From: Chloroflexota bacterium
GTDB taxonomy: Bacteria; Chloroflexota; Anaerolineae; UBA4142
DNA: 39,819 nucleotides
Direction of reading: 5' to 3'
Assembly: GCA_016208315.1 (NCBI GenBank)
Contig: JACQYF010000002.1
Coordinates: 1-39,819 of the forward strand
Below the pieces are notes generated by a model. The model was not told the origin of the DNA and made no database searches. It saw only the letters and a program-made list of their open reading frames with translations. A program made the position numbers and the translations under genes. Positions 25,136 through 33,823 of the stretch are shown one piece after another (position 1 is the stretch's first letter; each line of letters opens with the position of its first letter).

Positions 25136-27189
25136 CTTTTGATAACCTTGCGCGCCTGTTCCACTACGTTATCCACGGTAAAGCCGAGTTTTTCAAAGAC
25201 GACTTTGAAGGGGGCCGAGCCGCCGAAGCGTTCCAGCCCGATTACCGCGCCCTCCGCGCCGACGTACTTGTGCCAGCCAAGTGGCGTGCCCGCTTCGACC
25301 GCGACACGCGCCGTGACATTGGGCAGCAGCACCGAGTCGCGATATTCCTTTGGCTGCACGTCGAACAATTCCCAACTGGGCATCGAGACGAGGCGCGCGT
25401 TGATTCCCTGCTCGCTCAATATTTCTTGCGCCGCGACGATCAGTTGGACTTCTGAACCGGTCGCGATCAGGATCACATCCGGCTTGCCGTTCGGCGCATC
25501 CGCGAGCACATACGCGCCTTGCCGCAATCCATCGGCAGAGCCGTATTTAGTGCGGTCGAATATCGGGACGTTCTGCCGCGTAAAGGCGAGCGCGATCGGC
25601 CCCTTGTGCTCGATTGCCACCTGCCATGCGACCGCGACCTCGTTCGCATCCGCGGGTCGAACGAAGGTGAGATGAGGGATCGCGCGGAGCGCGGCGAAAT
25701 GCTCGATGGGTTGATGCGTGGGACCGTCTTCGCCGAGGCCGACGCTCTCGTGCGTGAAGACAAAAATCACGTGGGCCCGCATGATCGCGGCGAGGCGAAT
25801 CGCGGGGCGCATGTAATCGGAAAAAGTGAGGAACGTCGCCGTGAATGGGATGATGCCGCCGTGCGCGGCCATCCCGTTCGCCGCCGCGCCCATCGCGTGC
25901 TCGCGCACGCCATAGTGAATGTTGCGGCCCGCGTAGCTCCAGCCGCCGCCAACCGAACCTTGCGTATCGTAACCCGGACCTTCCGGCAGTTGGAAATCGC
26001 CCATCTTTTTCAGCGCGGTATTCGTCGAGGGATTGAGGTCTGCCGAGCCGCCGATCAACGTGGGAATGTGCGGCGCAATCGCGTTCAGCACCTGGCCCGA
26101 TGCCGCGCGGGTCGGAAGCCCTTTCGCCATGTCCGCGGGGAATGGAGGAATGTCCTTGTTCCAGCCCGCGGGCAATTCGTGATGCATCGCCTGCTTGAAT
26201 TCCTGCGCGAGATCGGGGAAGGCGCGCTCGTAGGCGTGAAAGCGCTCGACCCACTCTGCTTCCGCCTTGCGACCCTTTTCGATGGCTTTACGAAAATTCT
26301 TGGACGCCTCTTCGGGAACATAAAATGCCGGTTCGAGCGGCCAGCCCAAATTTTCTTTCGCGGCTTTCACCTCGTCGGGGCCAAGCGGCGAGCCGTGGAC
26401 TTCGAACGTATTCTGCTTGTGCGGCGCGCCGAAGCCGATGATCGTCCGCACCATAATGATCGAAGGGCGTGCAGTTTCCGCTTGAGCATTCCGGAGCGCG
26501 CGATCAATCGCGTCGAGGTCATTCCCATCGTAAATCTGCTGGACGTGCCAACCATACGCTTCAAATCGTTTGCAGCGATCTTCAGTGTAGGTGAGGTCGG
26601 TCGAAGCCGCGAGCGAGATGCGGTTATCGTCGTACAAATAAATCAGCTTGCCCAGTTTCAAATGTCCGGCGAGCGACGCCGCTTCGTGCGAAATGCCCTC
26701 CATCAAATCGCCATCGCTCGCAATCCCGTAGGTGTAATGATTGACGATTTCATGCCCGGGCCGATTATAGCGCGCGGCCAGGAATCGCTCCGCAATCGCC
26801 AAGCCGATGCTGTCGCCGAATCCCTGGCCGAGCGGCCCGGTCGTCACTTCGACGCCTGGCGCAAGCCCGCGTTCCGGATGGCCCGGCGTCATGCTCTCCC
26901 ACTGCCGGAACTGTTTGATCTGCTCCAGCGGCAAGTCGTAGCCGGTGAGGTGCAGCAAACTGTAGAGCAGCATCGAGCCGTGCCCGCCGGAAAGGACAAA
27001 GCGATCGCGATCCCACCATTCCGGATTGGTGGGGTTGTACTTTAAGTAACGCGTCCACAACACGTAAGCCATCGGCGCGGCGCCCATCGGCAGGCCCGGA
27101 TGTCCGCTGTTCGCCTGCTGAACCGCATCCACCGACAAGAAACGAATCGTGTTAATCGAAAGTTGATCCAAATCAGTTCCAGTCCCCAT
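25132..27189 (-). CDS. tkt: Transketolase
   Basis: 685 aa from the second of two adjacent ATGs (27189), which has better spacing to GGAG; 27192 is the alternative. It transfers two-carbon units between sugar phosphates using thiamine diphosphate. Motifs: [19 protein letters not shown] near 24, [27 protein letters not shown], the cofactor motif [19 protein letters not shown], and in the second domain [22 protein letters not shown]. Typical length. It is separated from rpiB/tal-pgi only by NIPSNAP and the opposite-strand DUF4058 gene, and completes the non-oxidative branch except for ribulose-phosphate 3-epimerase. Confidence 0.96.
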   Translation of the reverse strand: MGTGTDLDQLSINTIRFLSVDAVQQANSGHPGLPMGAAPMAYVLWTRYLKYNPTNPEWWDRDRFVLSGGHGSMLLYSLLHLTGYDLPLEQIKQFRQWESMTPGHPERGLAPGVEVTTGPLGQGFGDSIGLAIAERFLAARYNRPGHEIVNHYTYGIASDGDLMEGISHEAASLAGHLKLGKLIYLYDDNRISLAASTDLTYTEDRCKRFEAYGWHVQQIYDGNDLDAIDRALRNAQAETARPSIIMVRTIIGFGAPHKQNTFEVHGSPLGPDEVKAAKENLGWPLEPAFYVPEEASKNFRKAIEKGRKAEAEWVERFHAYERAFPDLAQEFKQAMHHELPAGWNKDIPPFPADMAKGLPTRAASGQVLNAIAPHIPTLIGGSADLNPSTNTALKKMGDFQLPEGPGYDTQGSVGGGWSYAGRNIHYGVREHAMGAAANGMAAHGGIIPFTATFLTFSDYMRPAIRLAAIMRAHVIFVFTHESVGLGEDGPTHQPIEHFAALRAIPHLTFVRPADANEVAVAWQVAIEHKGPIALAFTRQNVPIFDRTKYGSADGLRQGAYVLADAPNGKPDVILIATGSEVQLIVAAQEILSEQGINARLVSMPSWELFDVQPKEYRDSVLLPNVTARVAVEAGTPLGWHKYVGAEGAVIGLERFGGSAPFKVVFEKLGFTVDNVVEQARKVIKR

Positions 27190-27219
27190 CATGTCTCCTG
27201 AGACAACCACGAATTCTGG

Positions 27220-27251
27220 TTTATTCGTTTATTCGTTTATTGTTCTATTCG
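27220..27251. repeat. Octamer array (TTTATTCG)n
   Basis: TTTATTCG x2, TTTATTGT, TCTATTCG on the plus strand, between tkt and the GerW-like gene, overlapping the stop of the latter. Confidence 0.75.
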
Positions 27252-27659
27252 TTGGCGTCTCCGTTTGCTCATCCGCGCGATCATGGCGAGCATAAAGCCC
27301 CCCGCGGTAAGACCCGCCAACGCGATTTTCGTAACGTCCACGATTGGCTCAATGCGAACCTCGTTCGGGGTTACCACGATAGCCGCCACCGGACGCGAGA
27401 AAACACGGCCGCCACCTCCACCGCCGCCCCCGCTGCCGATATTCTGCTTATCGTCCCGGCCTCCGCCAGCGCCGAGTCCGAAACCTAAAACGCCAAGAAT
27501 CTCGGCGGAAGGGATAATGACGATGTCGCCGTTTTTGATCGGCTCGCCATACACGGCTTGCACTTTAGCGGCGTCCAGAAATTTGTCAAGCGTTTTCTCG
27601 ACGGTGCCAAGGGATTCAGTTGGATCGAACAGTTTGTCGGTGTTTGCTTCGTCTGCCAT
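27237..27659 (-). CDS. GerW/YtfJ-like protein
   Basis: 140 aa from the ATG at 27659, chosen for AGAGGTGA upstream. The core (TVEKTLDKFLDAAKVQAVYGEPIKNG..., then IPSAEILGVLGFGLG, a Gly-rich tract and PVAAIVVTPNEVRIEPI) matches the GerW/YtfJ family. In Bacillus YtfJ is a spore protein, but the family is widespread in non-sporeformers and its role there is unknown. A C-terminal hydrophobic segment (about 112-130) followed by basic residues suggests membrane association. It starts 4 nt after the preceding small gene. Confidence 0.85.
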   Translation of the reverse strand: MADEANTDKLFDPTESLGTVEKTLDKFLDAAKVQAVYGEPIKNGDIVIIPSAEILGVLGFGLGAGGGRDDKQNIGSGGGGGGGGRVFSRPVAAIVVTPNEVRIEPIVDVTKIALAGLTAGGFMLAMIARMSKRRRQRIEQ

Positions 27660-27663
27660 GATT

Positions 27664-27951
27664 TCACCTCTCATGCGAATTTCGTATTACGAGTCCAATC
27701 AATAGCGCGCCGATCAGCGCGACGGTAAAGATGGCGATTTCTGTCACGCGCGTTACATCTTGGATTGGCAGCGTTTGGTCGTGACCATCGGTTGTATGCA
27801 CGGACACAGAAATGGGGCGATTCCAAATCACCCCGCCGGTTGACCGGGGAAATTGCAATTGTAACGCACGTGAGCGTACGACCAAGCTTTTGCCATCCAG
27901 TTCAATCGGGTCGCTCGTCGTAGTTTGGAGTTGAATCGGCGAGTTTGGCAT
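27664..27951 (-). CDS. Small single-pass membrane protein, unknown
   Basis: 95 aa from the ATG at 27951; a TTG at 27963 is possible. Most of the protein is a beta-rich polar region (ELDGKSLVVRSRALQLQF, IWNRPISVSVHTTDG), ending in one hydrophobic segment (about residues 70-88) and a short charged tail, so a C-terminal anchor is likely. It lies in a tight minus-strand run after map and before the GerW-like gene, which suggests cotranscription. I do not recognise a family. Confidence 0.6.
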   Translation of the reverse strand: MPNSPIQLQTTTSDPIELDGKSLVVRSRALQLQFPRSTGGVIWNRPISVSVHTTDGHDQTLPIQDVTRVTEIAIFTVALIGALLIGLVIRNSHER

Positions 27952-27959
27952 ATCTGCTC

Positions 27960-28706
27960 TCAAATTTCCGTGATGATGATCGGGCGTCCGTTTGTGACGA
28001 CAATTGTGTGTTCATACTGAGCCGTCAAACTACCGTCCGGTGTTTTCAACGTCCAGCCGTCGCCGCCCGTTACTACATGGTCGGCGTGCGTAGACAGGAA
28101 CGGCTCTACGGCGACGACAAGTCCCTTGGTCAGAATGCGATCATCGCGATCGTCATAGTAATTCAGGACGCCGCGCGGTTCCTCGTGAACGCTGCGCCCG
28201 ACGCCGTGCCCGCTCAGATTCTCAATGATCGTAAACCCCGCGCGCTCGGCCTCGGCTTCGATGGCTTGGCCGATGACATTGATCGGCTTGCCCGCCTGCG
28301 CGACCTTGATCGCGCGATCGAGCGCGGCTTTGGTGGACGCGCACAACTTGTGCTTGAGCGGCGAGACGGGCAGCACGGCCACGGTCGCGCCGGTATCGGC
28401 GTAATATCCGCCCAATTCCGCCGACACGTCAATATTCACCAAATCGCCCGCGCGGATCACGCGGCCGCCCGGGACGCCGTGCGCCGACTCGTCGTTGATG
28501 CTGATGCAAGTATAGCCGGGGAAATCGTAGGCCAATTTCGGCCCGGAATGCGCGCCGTGTTTTCTGAGCACCGCGCCGCCAATCGCGTCGAGCTGCGCCG
28601 TAGTCATCCCCGGTCGCACGCTCGCGCTCATCGCTTGCAGCGCCAGCGCGACGATCTTGCCGATGCGTTTGAGGGCGACGAGGTCATTTTCGGAGTCAAT
28701 GGACAT
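27960..28706 (-). CDS. map: Methionine aminopeptidase, type I
   Basis: 248 aa. It removes the initiator Met from nascent proteins. GYTCISINDESAHGVPG near 66, the metal ligands Asp in NIDVSAELGGYYADTGAT, His in LSGHGVGRSVHEEP, and two Glu (VVAVEPFL and AQYEHTI) are all present, so the enzyme should be active. Usual length. ATG follows GGTGAG. It heads the small run with the single-pass protein, the GerW-like gene and possibly tkt. Confidence 0.95.
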   Translation of the reverse strand: MSIDSENDLVALKRIGKIVALALQAMSASVRPGMTTAQLDAIGGAVLRKHGAHSGPKLAYDFPGYTCISINDESAHGVPGGRVIRAGDLVNIDVSAELGGYYADTGATVAVLPVSPLKHKLCASTKAALDRAIKVAQAGKPINVIGQAIEAEAERAGFTIIENLSGHGVGRSVHEEPRGVLNYYDDRDDRILTKGLVVAVEPFLSTHADHVVTGGDGWTLKTPDGSLTAQYEHTIVVTNGRPIIITEI

Positions 28707-28735
28707 GAGTTCTCACCGTCAACTGTTTTCCAGTT

Positions 28736-29722
28736 CTATGACTGTGATGTAACGAAGTGAAGAAAGAGCTGGATCATATGCTCGTCACTAACTCCAGGGA
28801 ACGCTGCCTTCAGTACATTGTAAGCTTCTGCTGTCAGGAGAAGGGGTTCCGCGGCATCGAGCTTTGCCGTTTTGGAGCCCTTCTTTTTTTCTTCAACTTC
28901 GGAAGCCCGGTTTGCTGCTGAAATAATGGCAGAGCTAACCGTCTTGCTGTCAACGTTCTCGAGCACTTGTTTCAACAGAAGAGCCGTCGTAGCAGTAATC
29001 CAAATCCGAACCAAACCTCTTGGAAGCTCTTGCCCTTGTACCCAGAAACAGTACAGATTGGGGTCATTGGGCGCGGGAACATCAAAATAGGGCTGGATTT
29101 TCGCGCCAGCAACGGTCGTAACAGAGTAACGCTTCTTGCCAGTCTCTTTCTCATAGATCCATAGATTTCTGCTTGGCTTCCGGGTACCTCCACTGCTCTC
29201 TCGCCATTCAGCCCAGAAATCGTCAGGAACTGGTGGAAGCATCTCTTCTTCAAAGTACAGGAACTCCCGCAAGCTCTCCTGCCAGAGAAGCCAACCTACG
29301 CGCATATCTGGTAATGCGCCAGGATTATTTTTGCCGACTAACTGTCGTCGTTGCTCAATAAGTTCTGCGTACTGACGAAGCACATCGTGGGCGACTTGAG
29401 TTGGGTCCCCTTCCATTGAAGATATTCTGATGGACCGTGTCGCCGCGGGATGCATCAAACTTGTCCCGCAGTATTCTCTGATACTCTTATCGGAATGCAC
29501 ACAAAGCATCTTATGCTCGACGCCAAGCGACTTGAACATCACATCTATGTTCAGATTGCTCCAGCCACCATATGGAATTCTCTTTGCGGTGTGATATACG
29601 TAGGACCAATCTCCTTCTTCGAACTTTCTGCCCATCATGGTGGCAACTTGGGCCGCCAAGAGGGCATGTGCCCTAATGAATTCCGTCCTGGAAAATGCCT
29701 GGAGCGTTTTTGGTCGGCGCAT
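28736..29722 (-). CDS. Putative restriction endonuclease next to a DNA methyltransferase
   Basis: 328 aa from the ATG at 29722, preceded by GGAGTGA, 4 nt after the methyltransferase stop. No known family is recognised. The segment WSNLNIDVMFKSLGVEHKMLCV (here in parts: NLNIDVMFK, then GVEHKMLCV) has the spacing of a PD-(D/E)xK nuclease core, with Asp about 60 and ExK about 69-71. This plus its position as partner of a methyltransferase is the basis for the call. The rest is helical and charged, with a Lys-rich stretch near 285. Base composition is visibly lower in GC than the neighbours, pointing to transfer. Another methylation-associated role is possible. Confidence 0.5.
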   Translation of the reverse strand: MRRPKTLQAFSRTEFIRAHALLAAQVATMMGRKFEEGDWSYVYHTAKRIPYGGWSNLNIDVMFKSLGVEHKMLCVHSDKSIREYCGTSLMHPAATRSIRISSMEGDPTQVAHDVLRQYAELIEQRRQLVGKNNPGALPDMRVGWLLWQESLREFLYFEEEMLPPVPDDFWAEWRESSGGTRKPSRNLWIYEKETGKKRYSVTTVAGAKIQPYFDVPAPNDPNLYCFWVQGQELPRGLVRIWITATTALLLKQVLENVDSKTVSSAIISAANRASEVEEKKKGSKTAKLDAAEPLLLTAEAYNVLKAAFPGVSDEHMIQLFLHFVTSQS

Positions 29723-29726
29723 CGCG

Positions 29727-30752
29727 TCACTCCGTTGTGAGGGCACGATAATTCGGCAGGTCCAATTCAATCGCTTGCTGTGCCATCTGGCGGAATATAT
29801 GATAGTCGAGATCTATAATCGTATCGGCTTCCATCTGTTTTTTTAGCCACAAAGAGTACAGCTTACGAGTGTCCAGTTCATCTTGACGGCCAACGTGCAA
29901 ATATCGAACAACGAACCCATCTGGGTCTTGTTTTAGGGTAGAAGCTAAGAATAGACGGATGGCAGACAAAGCTGTAGATTCTTTCTTCGAGTCATGTATC
30001 GGCGCCGTGTCGTGAAACCTCTTCGTGCAGTGTAAGATCAAGTCATAGCCAACGGCATTCTCGGAAACAAATTGCTTGAAGGTACCGTGACGTTTGTCCA
30101 GTGTTTGAATTTTTGCAAGCTCGAAACCGCTTGCCCGAAGGGCTGCTTGAATTGCCGCCCAAATTTCAGAAGAAGAGTTGTGAAATACAAGCGTGAGCCA
30201 CCGGCCAGGTTTCAGAACACGATGCATTTCGCGCAAGGCATTGGTTATCAGTCCACGGTAATCCTCAACCGTCTTCCCCTGCATGCGGTTGACGATGGCC
30301 TCTTCTCTTGTATCGGTGAAAATGCCAAGCCAAGCTTCCCAAAGATAATTCATTTCCGAGTAGTTGATGTTGCTGCCAAAAGGCGGGTCGGTAAAGATGT
30401 GATCAATGCTGGCGTCAGGGATCTGGCGCAAGTCGGTTGCGCTTTGCGTTGAGATGCAGAATGGCATGTCTGGCGGTTGGCTCCATGTGTCCAAATAATC
30501 TCGGATGGTTCTTGCTTTTCTATGGAAAACCTTGAAAACGTTTTGCTCATTGAAAATCATTGGCACATTATAATTGGCGATGTTGCCACTTCCCCCCCAA
30601 AATCTAAATTCAGATAACCTTGTCACACGTTGGTATAGCGACGTAACGGTGAACATCAGCTTGAGACTCAGGTCTCTGTCGCGCCACCGTCGGGCAATGT
30701 CCCAGAGCCGCGCCACAGCTTGCAAATTACGCGTTGTGTAAAGAGTGTCCAC
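29727..30752 (-). pseudogene. DNA methyltransferase, C-terminal part (split gene)
   Basis: 341 codons from a GTG at 30752, in a different frame from, and overlapping by 26 nt, the N-terminal part. It begins DTLYTTRNLQAVARLWDIA and holds the catalytic motif IV as FTDPPFGSNINYSEMNYLWE, plus GRWLTLVFHNSS. Together with the upstream half it makes an N6-adenine or N4-cytosine methyltransferase. Only a weak ribosome binding site (AGGT) precedes the GTG. Either the two halves are separate subunits, or one gene has been broken by an out-of-frame deletion; related proteins as I remember them have an extra ~50 residues at this point. Confidence 0.7.
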
Positions 30753-31497
30753 AGACTACCTGCACCGGATATAAAGTCGTTCGAGACAGTTTTCGTTTTT
30801 GCAGATGCGTGGCGCAAAAAGGACAATCGAATTCGGTCCGGATTTTGCTCTCTCGCACATCCGTGTGCTCATCCCGCGCAACGTCCCATAAAACGAATTC
30901 TTTCCCACAGAACTCGCACACGAGCGCATAGCTCCACACCATGTATTCCATGGGGACTAATTTACCGCAAGTGCGGCAATGGGTTCCATAGAGGGATAGC
31001 TCTTCTTCGCGCAAAGTAGCAAGAACTCTGTCAATAGCGGCAAAATACGCGCGGCCGTCTATGGGTGTGAGAAAATTATACGCAATAAGAGTCGCAGCCG
31101 GAGAGAGGTCAATCAGCATGGGCTTGCGGTGCGCTTGTAGGGCCGCCACACCGGTCATTCCTGAACCACAGAAGGGATCCAACACGATCTCGCCTGGTTG
31201 CGTGTAGTGTTCGATCAAGCGCACGATGGCTGCGGGCGGAACCTTCGTGTGATAAGTATGGGCATCGTAAACATACGTATTTTTTCCGGCCTCCAAGTTT
31301 TCCTGCATCGGATCTCTTTTGGGAGAATCCGTTGTCGTGAAATTCGAAATAATGAACTGGTCCATCAGCGGATTTGCGCACGGCGCGTACCGCTCCTCGC
31401 TGAAAACATCCAACGAGCGTGGTGTGTCTAGCAAATCTAATCCGCCCTGGCTACTCTGTACTTCCAATCCTAGGGCAAGTTGTGTGAGGTGTTCCAT
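30727..31497 (-). pseudogene. DNA methyltransferase, N-terminal part (split gene)
   Basis: 256 codons. The AdoMet-binding motif LDPFCGSGMTGVAAL is near residue 113, with PMLIDLSPAA after it. Three Cys pairs follow (CRTC, CEFC, CPFC), a zinc-ribbon region that probably belongs to target recognition. Motif I before motif IV is the alpha-type order. The reading frame ends at 30727, just inside the start of the C-terminal part. With the endonuclease candidate downstream it forms a small restriction-modification unit in a low-GC island. If the halves are made separately they could assemble; otherwise the unit is dead. Confidence 0.7.
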
Positions 31498-31572
31498 TCA
31501 GATACCGTGTCAATGAAATCGAGCAGATAGCGATCAGTTTGGATCCACCTGTTCGCATCCACTGTCAATTTC

Positions 31573-33102
31573 CTATTTCCTGACCATCAAATTATACCAC
31601 TTTTGTTGGCGTTTGATTGCCTCGATATAAATCTCGTGCCGCGCCGGGTCGGGTTCGTACACGGCTCCAAGTTCGGCGGGCAAATCGCTTAACGAACCTA
31701 TAATACCTAACGCTTTGAGCGCGAGGAGCGCGACACCGCGGCTGGTCGCTTCCGGCTCGGCGGACGCGATCACCGGCACGCCAAGCACATCCGCAATCAT
31801 CTGCACCCAGGTCGGCGACTCCATCAACGCCCCGCCGCTCGCGACCACCTGGCGCGCGTCCGGCGCAACGGTTCGCAGCAATTCAAAGATCAACCCGAGG
31901 CGGTAGGCGACTCCTTCCATGCCGGCGCGCAGAATGTCGCCGGCGCTGGTGTTCAGACTCAAGCCGAGGATCGCCGCGCGCGCGTCCGCAGCCCAGCCCG
32001 GCGCGCGCTCGCCGGCGAGGAACGGCAACACCGTTAGGCCGTGCGCGTCCGGCGGCCGCGCGGCGAGTTGGCTCTCCAACTTGGCTGATGTGCCCAGCCG
32101 CAAGACGCGCTTCATCCAGTCGTACAGATTGCCGCCTTCGCTCAGCGCGCCGCCGAGCAGCTCGTGATCGCGGTCAATGCGGTAAGACCAAAGGCCGGGG
32201 GGAACCACCTCACTCCTCACCCCCTCAGTCCCCCTCTCCCCTCTCCTGATTTTGAAGTTCAAATCAGGAGAGGGGAGAGGGGGAGGGGGGAGAGAGGTGA
32301 GGCGCATCGCGCTGCTCGTTCCCACCGTGAGCGCGATGCGCGTCGCGTCCACGCAGCCGCTGCCCAGATTCGCAACTGCGCCGTCGCCGACCGTGGGGAA
32401 CCAGACGGCATTGCAGAGCGCGGGCCAACGTTTGGCGTATTTGCTCTGCAGGCCGCGCAGCGGTGTGTCCACGTCCACTAGCGGCGAAAGCTGATCCGCC
32501 GAAATGGGCAATGCCGCGATCAACTCGCGATCCCACTCTAGTTCTCGCCGATTGAGCAGCCCGGTCCACGACGCCACCGAATAGCTGCACGCGCGCTGGC
32601 CGAGCCATCGAAGATAAAAATACTCGCCGAGCGACATCCACCCGCGGACTTGGGCCAAAAGCTCGGGGTCGGCGCGCGCGAGCCACAGAAAACGTGCGGG
32701 CAAATAACTCGTGTGAAAGAGCGTGCCGACGCGTTGATGAACGGCTTGCTCGTCGAGCCGGGCGCGCAGTTCATCTACCTCGCGGGCCGAGCGCGTATCC
32801 GCGTACGTGTAGACTGGCGTGATGGGGCGTCCTTTCGCATCCACGCCAAAGATGTTCGAAACCATCGAATCCGAAGCGACGGCGGCAATCTGCTCTGCGC
32901 GCGCGCCCGCAATTTCCAGCGCCTCGTCTATCGCGCGGCAGGCGCGCGCGAACATCTTGTCTGCGTCTACTTGCACGCCACCATCCGGGGTGGTCCGCAT
33001 CTTGTAGTTGATCTTGGCTTTGACGCCGGCGACGGCGCGGGCCCGCGCATCAAACAGCATCGCGCGCAGCGAGGAAGTGCCAATGTCGAGAGTGAGGATC
33101 AA
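31573..33102 (-). CDS. FGGY-family carbohydrate kinase, gluconokinase-like, with in-frame insertion
   Basis: 509 aa from the TTG at 33102, which overlaps the phosphatase stop (TTGA) and places LDIGTSSLRAM at the N-terminus as in the family. It should phosphorylate a sugar or sugar acid with ATP. Motifs: VASDSMVSNIFGVD, PVYTYADTR, FPTVGDGAVANLGSG, ALTVGTSSAMR, LLGGALSEGGNLYDW and VASGGALMESPTW. The VYTYADTRS and PPGLWSYRID patterns favour gluconate kinase over xylulose or glycerol kinase, moderately. Between MRL (about 267) and VPPGLW (about 298) about 30 extra residues are encoded by a palindromic repeat. Gluconokinase would feed 6-phosphogluconate into the pathway of the nearby cluster. Confidence 0.85.
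   Translation of the reverse strand: MILTLDIGTSSLRAMLFDARARAVAGVKAKINYKMRTTPDGGVQVDADKMFARACRAIDEALEIAGARAEQIAAVASDSMVSNIFGVDAKGRPITPVYTYADTRSAREVDELRARLDEQAVHQRVGTLFHTSYLPARFLWLARADPELLAQVRGWMSLGEYFYLRWLGQRACSYSVASWTGLLNRRELEWDRELIAALPISADQLSPLVDVDTPLRGLQSKYAKRWPALCNAVWFPTVGDGAVANLGSGCVDATRIALTVGTSSAMRLTSLPPPPLPSPDLNFKIRRGERGTEGVRSEVVPPGLWSYRIDRDHELLGGALSEGGNLYDWMKRVLRLGTSAKLESQLAARPPDAHGLTVLPFLAGERAPGWAADARAAILGLSLNTSAGDILRAGMEGVAYRLGLIFELLRTVAPDARQVVASGGALMESPTWVQMIADVLGVPVIASAEPEATSRGVALLALKALGIIGSLSDLPAELGAVYEPDPARHEIYIEAIKRQQKWYNLMVRK
32208..32302. repeat. Pyrimidine/purine palindrome inserted in the FGGY kinase gene
   Basis: Arms at 32229-32252 and 32261-32284 (24 nt) are exactly complementary around 8 nt. 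Imperfect outer arms extend to CCTCAC (32208) and GTGAGG (32302). The arms are C/T-rich on one side and G/A-rich on the other, a dispersed repeat type seen in many bacterial genomes (from memory). It encodes a Pro-rich then Arg/Gly-rich loop in the kinase. Confidence 0.85.
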
Positions 33103-33707
33103 ATGAGGTGTCCTGTTTCGTTGAGCAGCGTCACCACGTAGCCGTGCTCGGTCTTGTCGAAGCGATTGATGCAGCCGTTGTCTTGCTTGAGGTTCCAGAG
33201 CGCGTCCAGCTTCATGTCTAGCGCGAGGCACAGGACCACGTGGCAGACGACGCGATGCGAGACGAGCGCGACGGTTTGACCGTCGTGCTGGGCCGCCAAT
33301 TCGTCGAGCAGTTTTTCGGCGCGCGTGCGGACCGCTCTCAGCGAATCGCCTTTGGGAAACTTGACATGCCCCGGCGCGTTGAGCCATTTGTCAATCACCT
33401 CGGGAAACGCTTGGCGCGCCTCGTCTACCGTCAGCCCTTCCAGCGCGCCCACGTCGAGGTCAAGCAACGCGTCGCTCTTTTGGATTTCGAGTTGGTGTGT
33501 CTCGGCAATGGACTGGGCCGTTTGGAGCGTGCGCTGGAGCGGGCTGGCGTACAGCACGTCAATTTTCTCGCCGGCGATCCGCGCGGCGATTTTCTGCGCC
33601 TGCGTTTTGCCGGTCTCGTTCAGCGGTATGTCCGCATGCCCGCGAAACCGCTCTTCGCGATTCCATTCGGTTTGACCATGGCGGATGAGAATGAAATGTG
33701 TAACCAT
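33099..33707 (-). CDS. Histidine phosphatase family protein (phosphoglycerate mutase-like)
   Basis: 202 aa from the ATG at 33707; a TTG at 33719 is in frame. The phosphohistidine motif is LIRHGQTEWN near residue 8. DIPLNETGKTQAQ, YASPLQRTLQTAQ, DLDVGALEGLT and VSHRVVCHVVLC (second His) follow. These enzymes remove phosphate from small molecules such as 3-phosphoglycerate, sugar phosphates or alpha-ribazole phosphate; the substrate cannot be read here. Its stop overlaps the start of the FGGY kinase, so the two may act on related sugar phosphates. Confidence 0.9.
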   Translation of the reverse strand: MVTHFILIRHGQTEWNREERFRGHADIPLNETGKTQAQKIAARIAGEKIDVLYASPLQRTLQTAQSIAETHQLEIQKSDALLDLDVGALEGLTVDEARQAFPEVIDKWLNAPGHVKFPKGDSLRAVRTRAEKLLDELAAQHDGQTVALVSHRVVCHVVLCLALDMKLDALWNLKQDNGCINRFDKTEHGYVVTLLNETGHLI

Positions 33708-33731
33708 TGCGTTCCCCAATTCATGATATGC

Positions 33732-33795
33732 GATTTATGATCTAGGATTTCAAATCCCTGTCGGTGTTGGGCAGTTAAATCATAGATCATAAATC
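33732..33795. repeat. AT-rich inverted repeat downstream of the MFS remnant
   Basis: GATTTATGATCTAGGATTT (33732-33750) and AAATCATAGATCATAAATC (33777-33795) pair over 19 nt with one mismatch. AAATCCCT follows each arm region as a direct repeat. It fills the gap between the MFS stop and the phosphatase start. Confidence 0.7.
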
Positions 33796-33823
33796 TGAAA
33801 TCCCTACGGGACGCTCCGCAGTC

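Noticed and set aside
30727..30752. Programmed ribosomal frameshift in the methyltransferase
   Set aside because: No slippery heptamer or following pseudoknot is evident; a split or deleted gene explains the overlap better.
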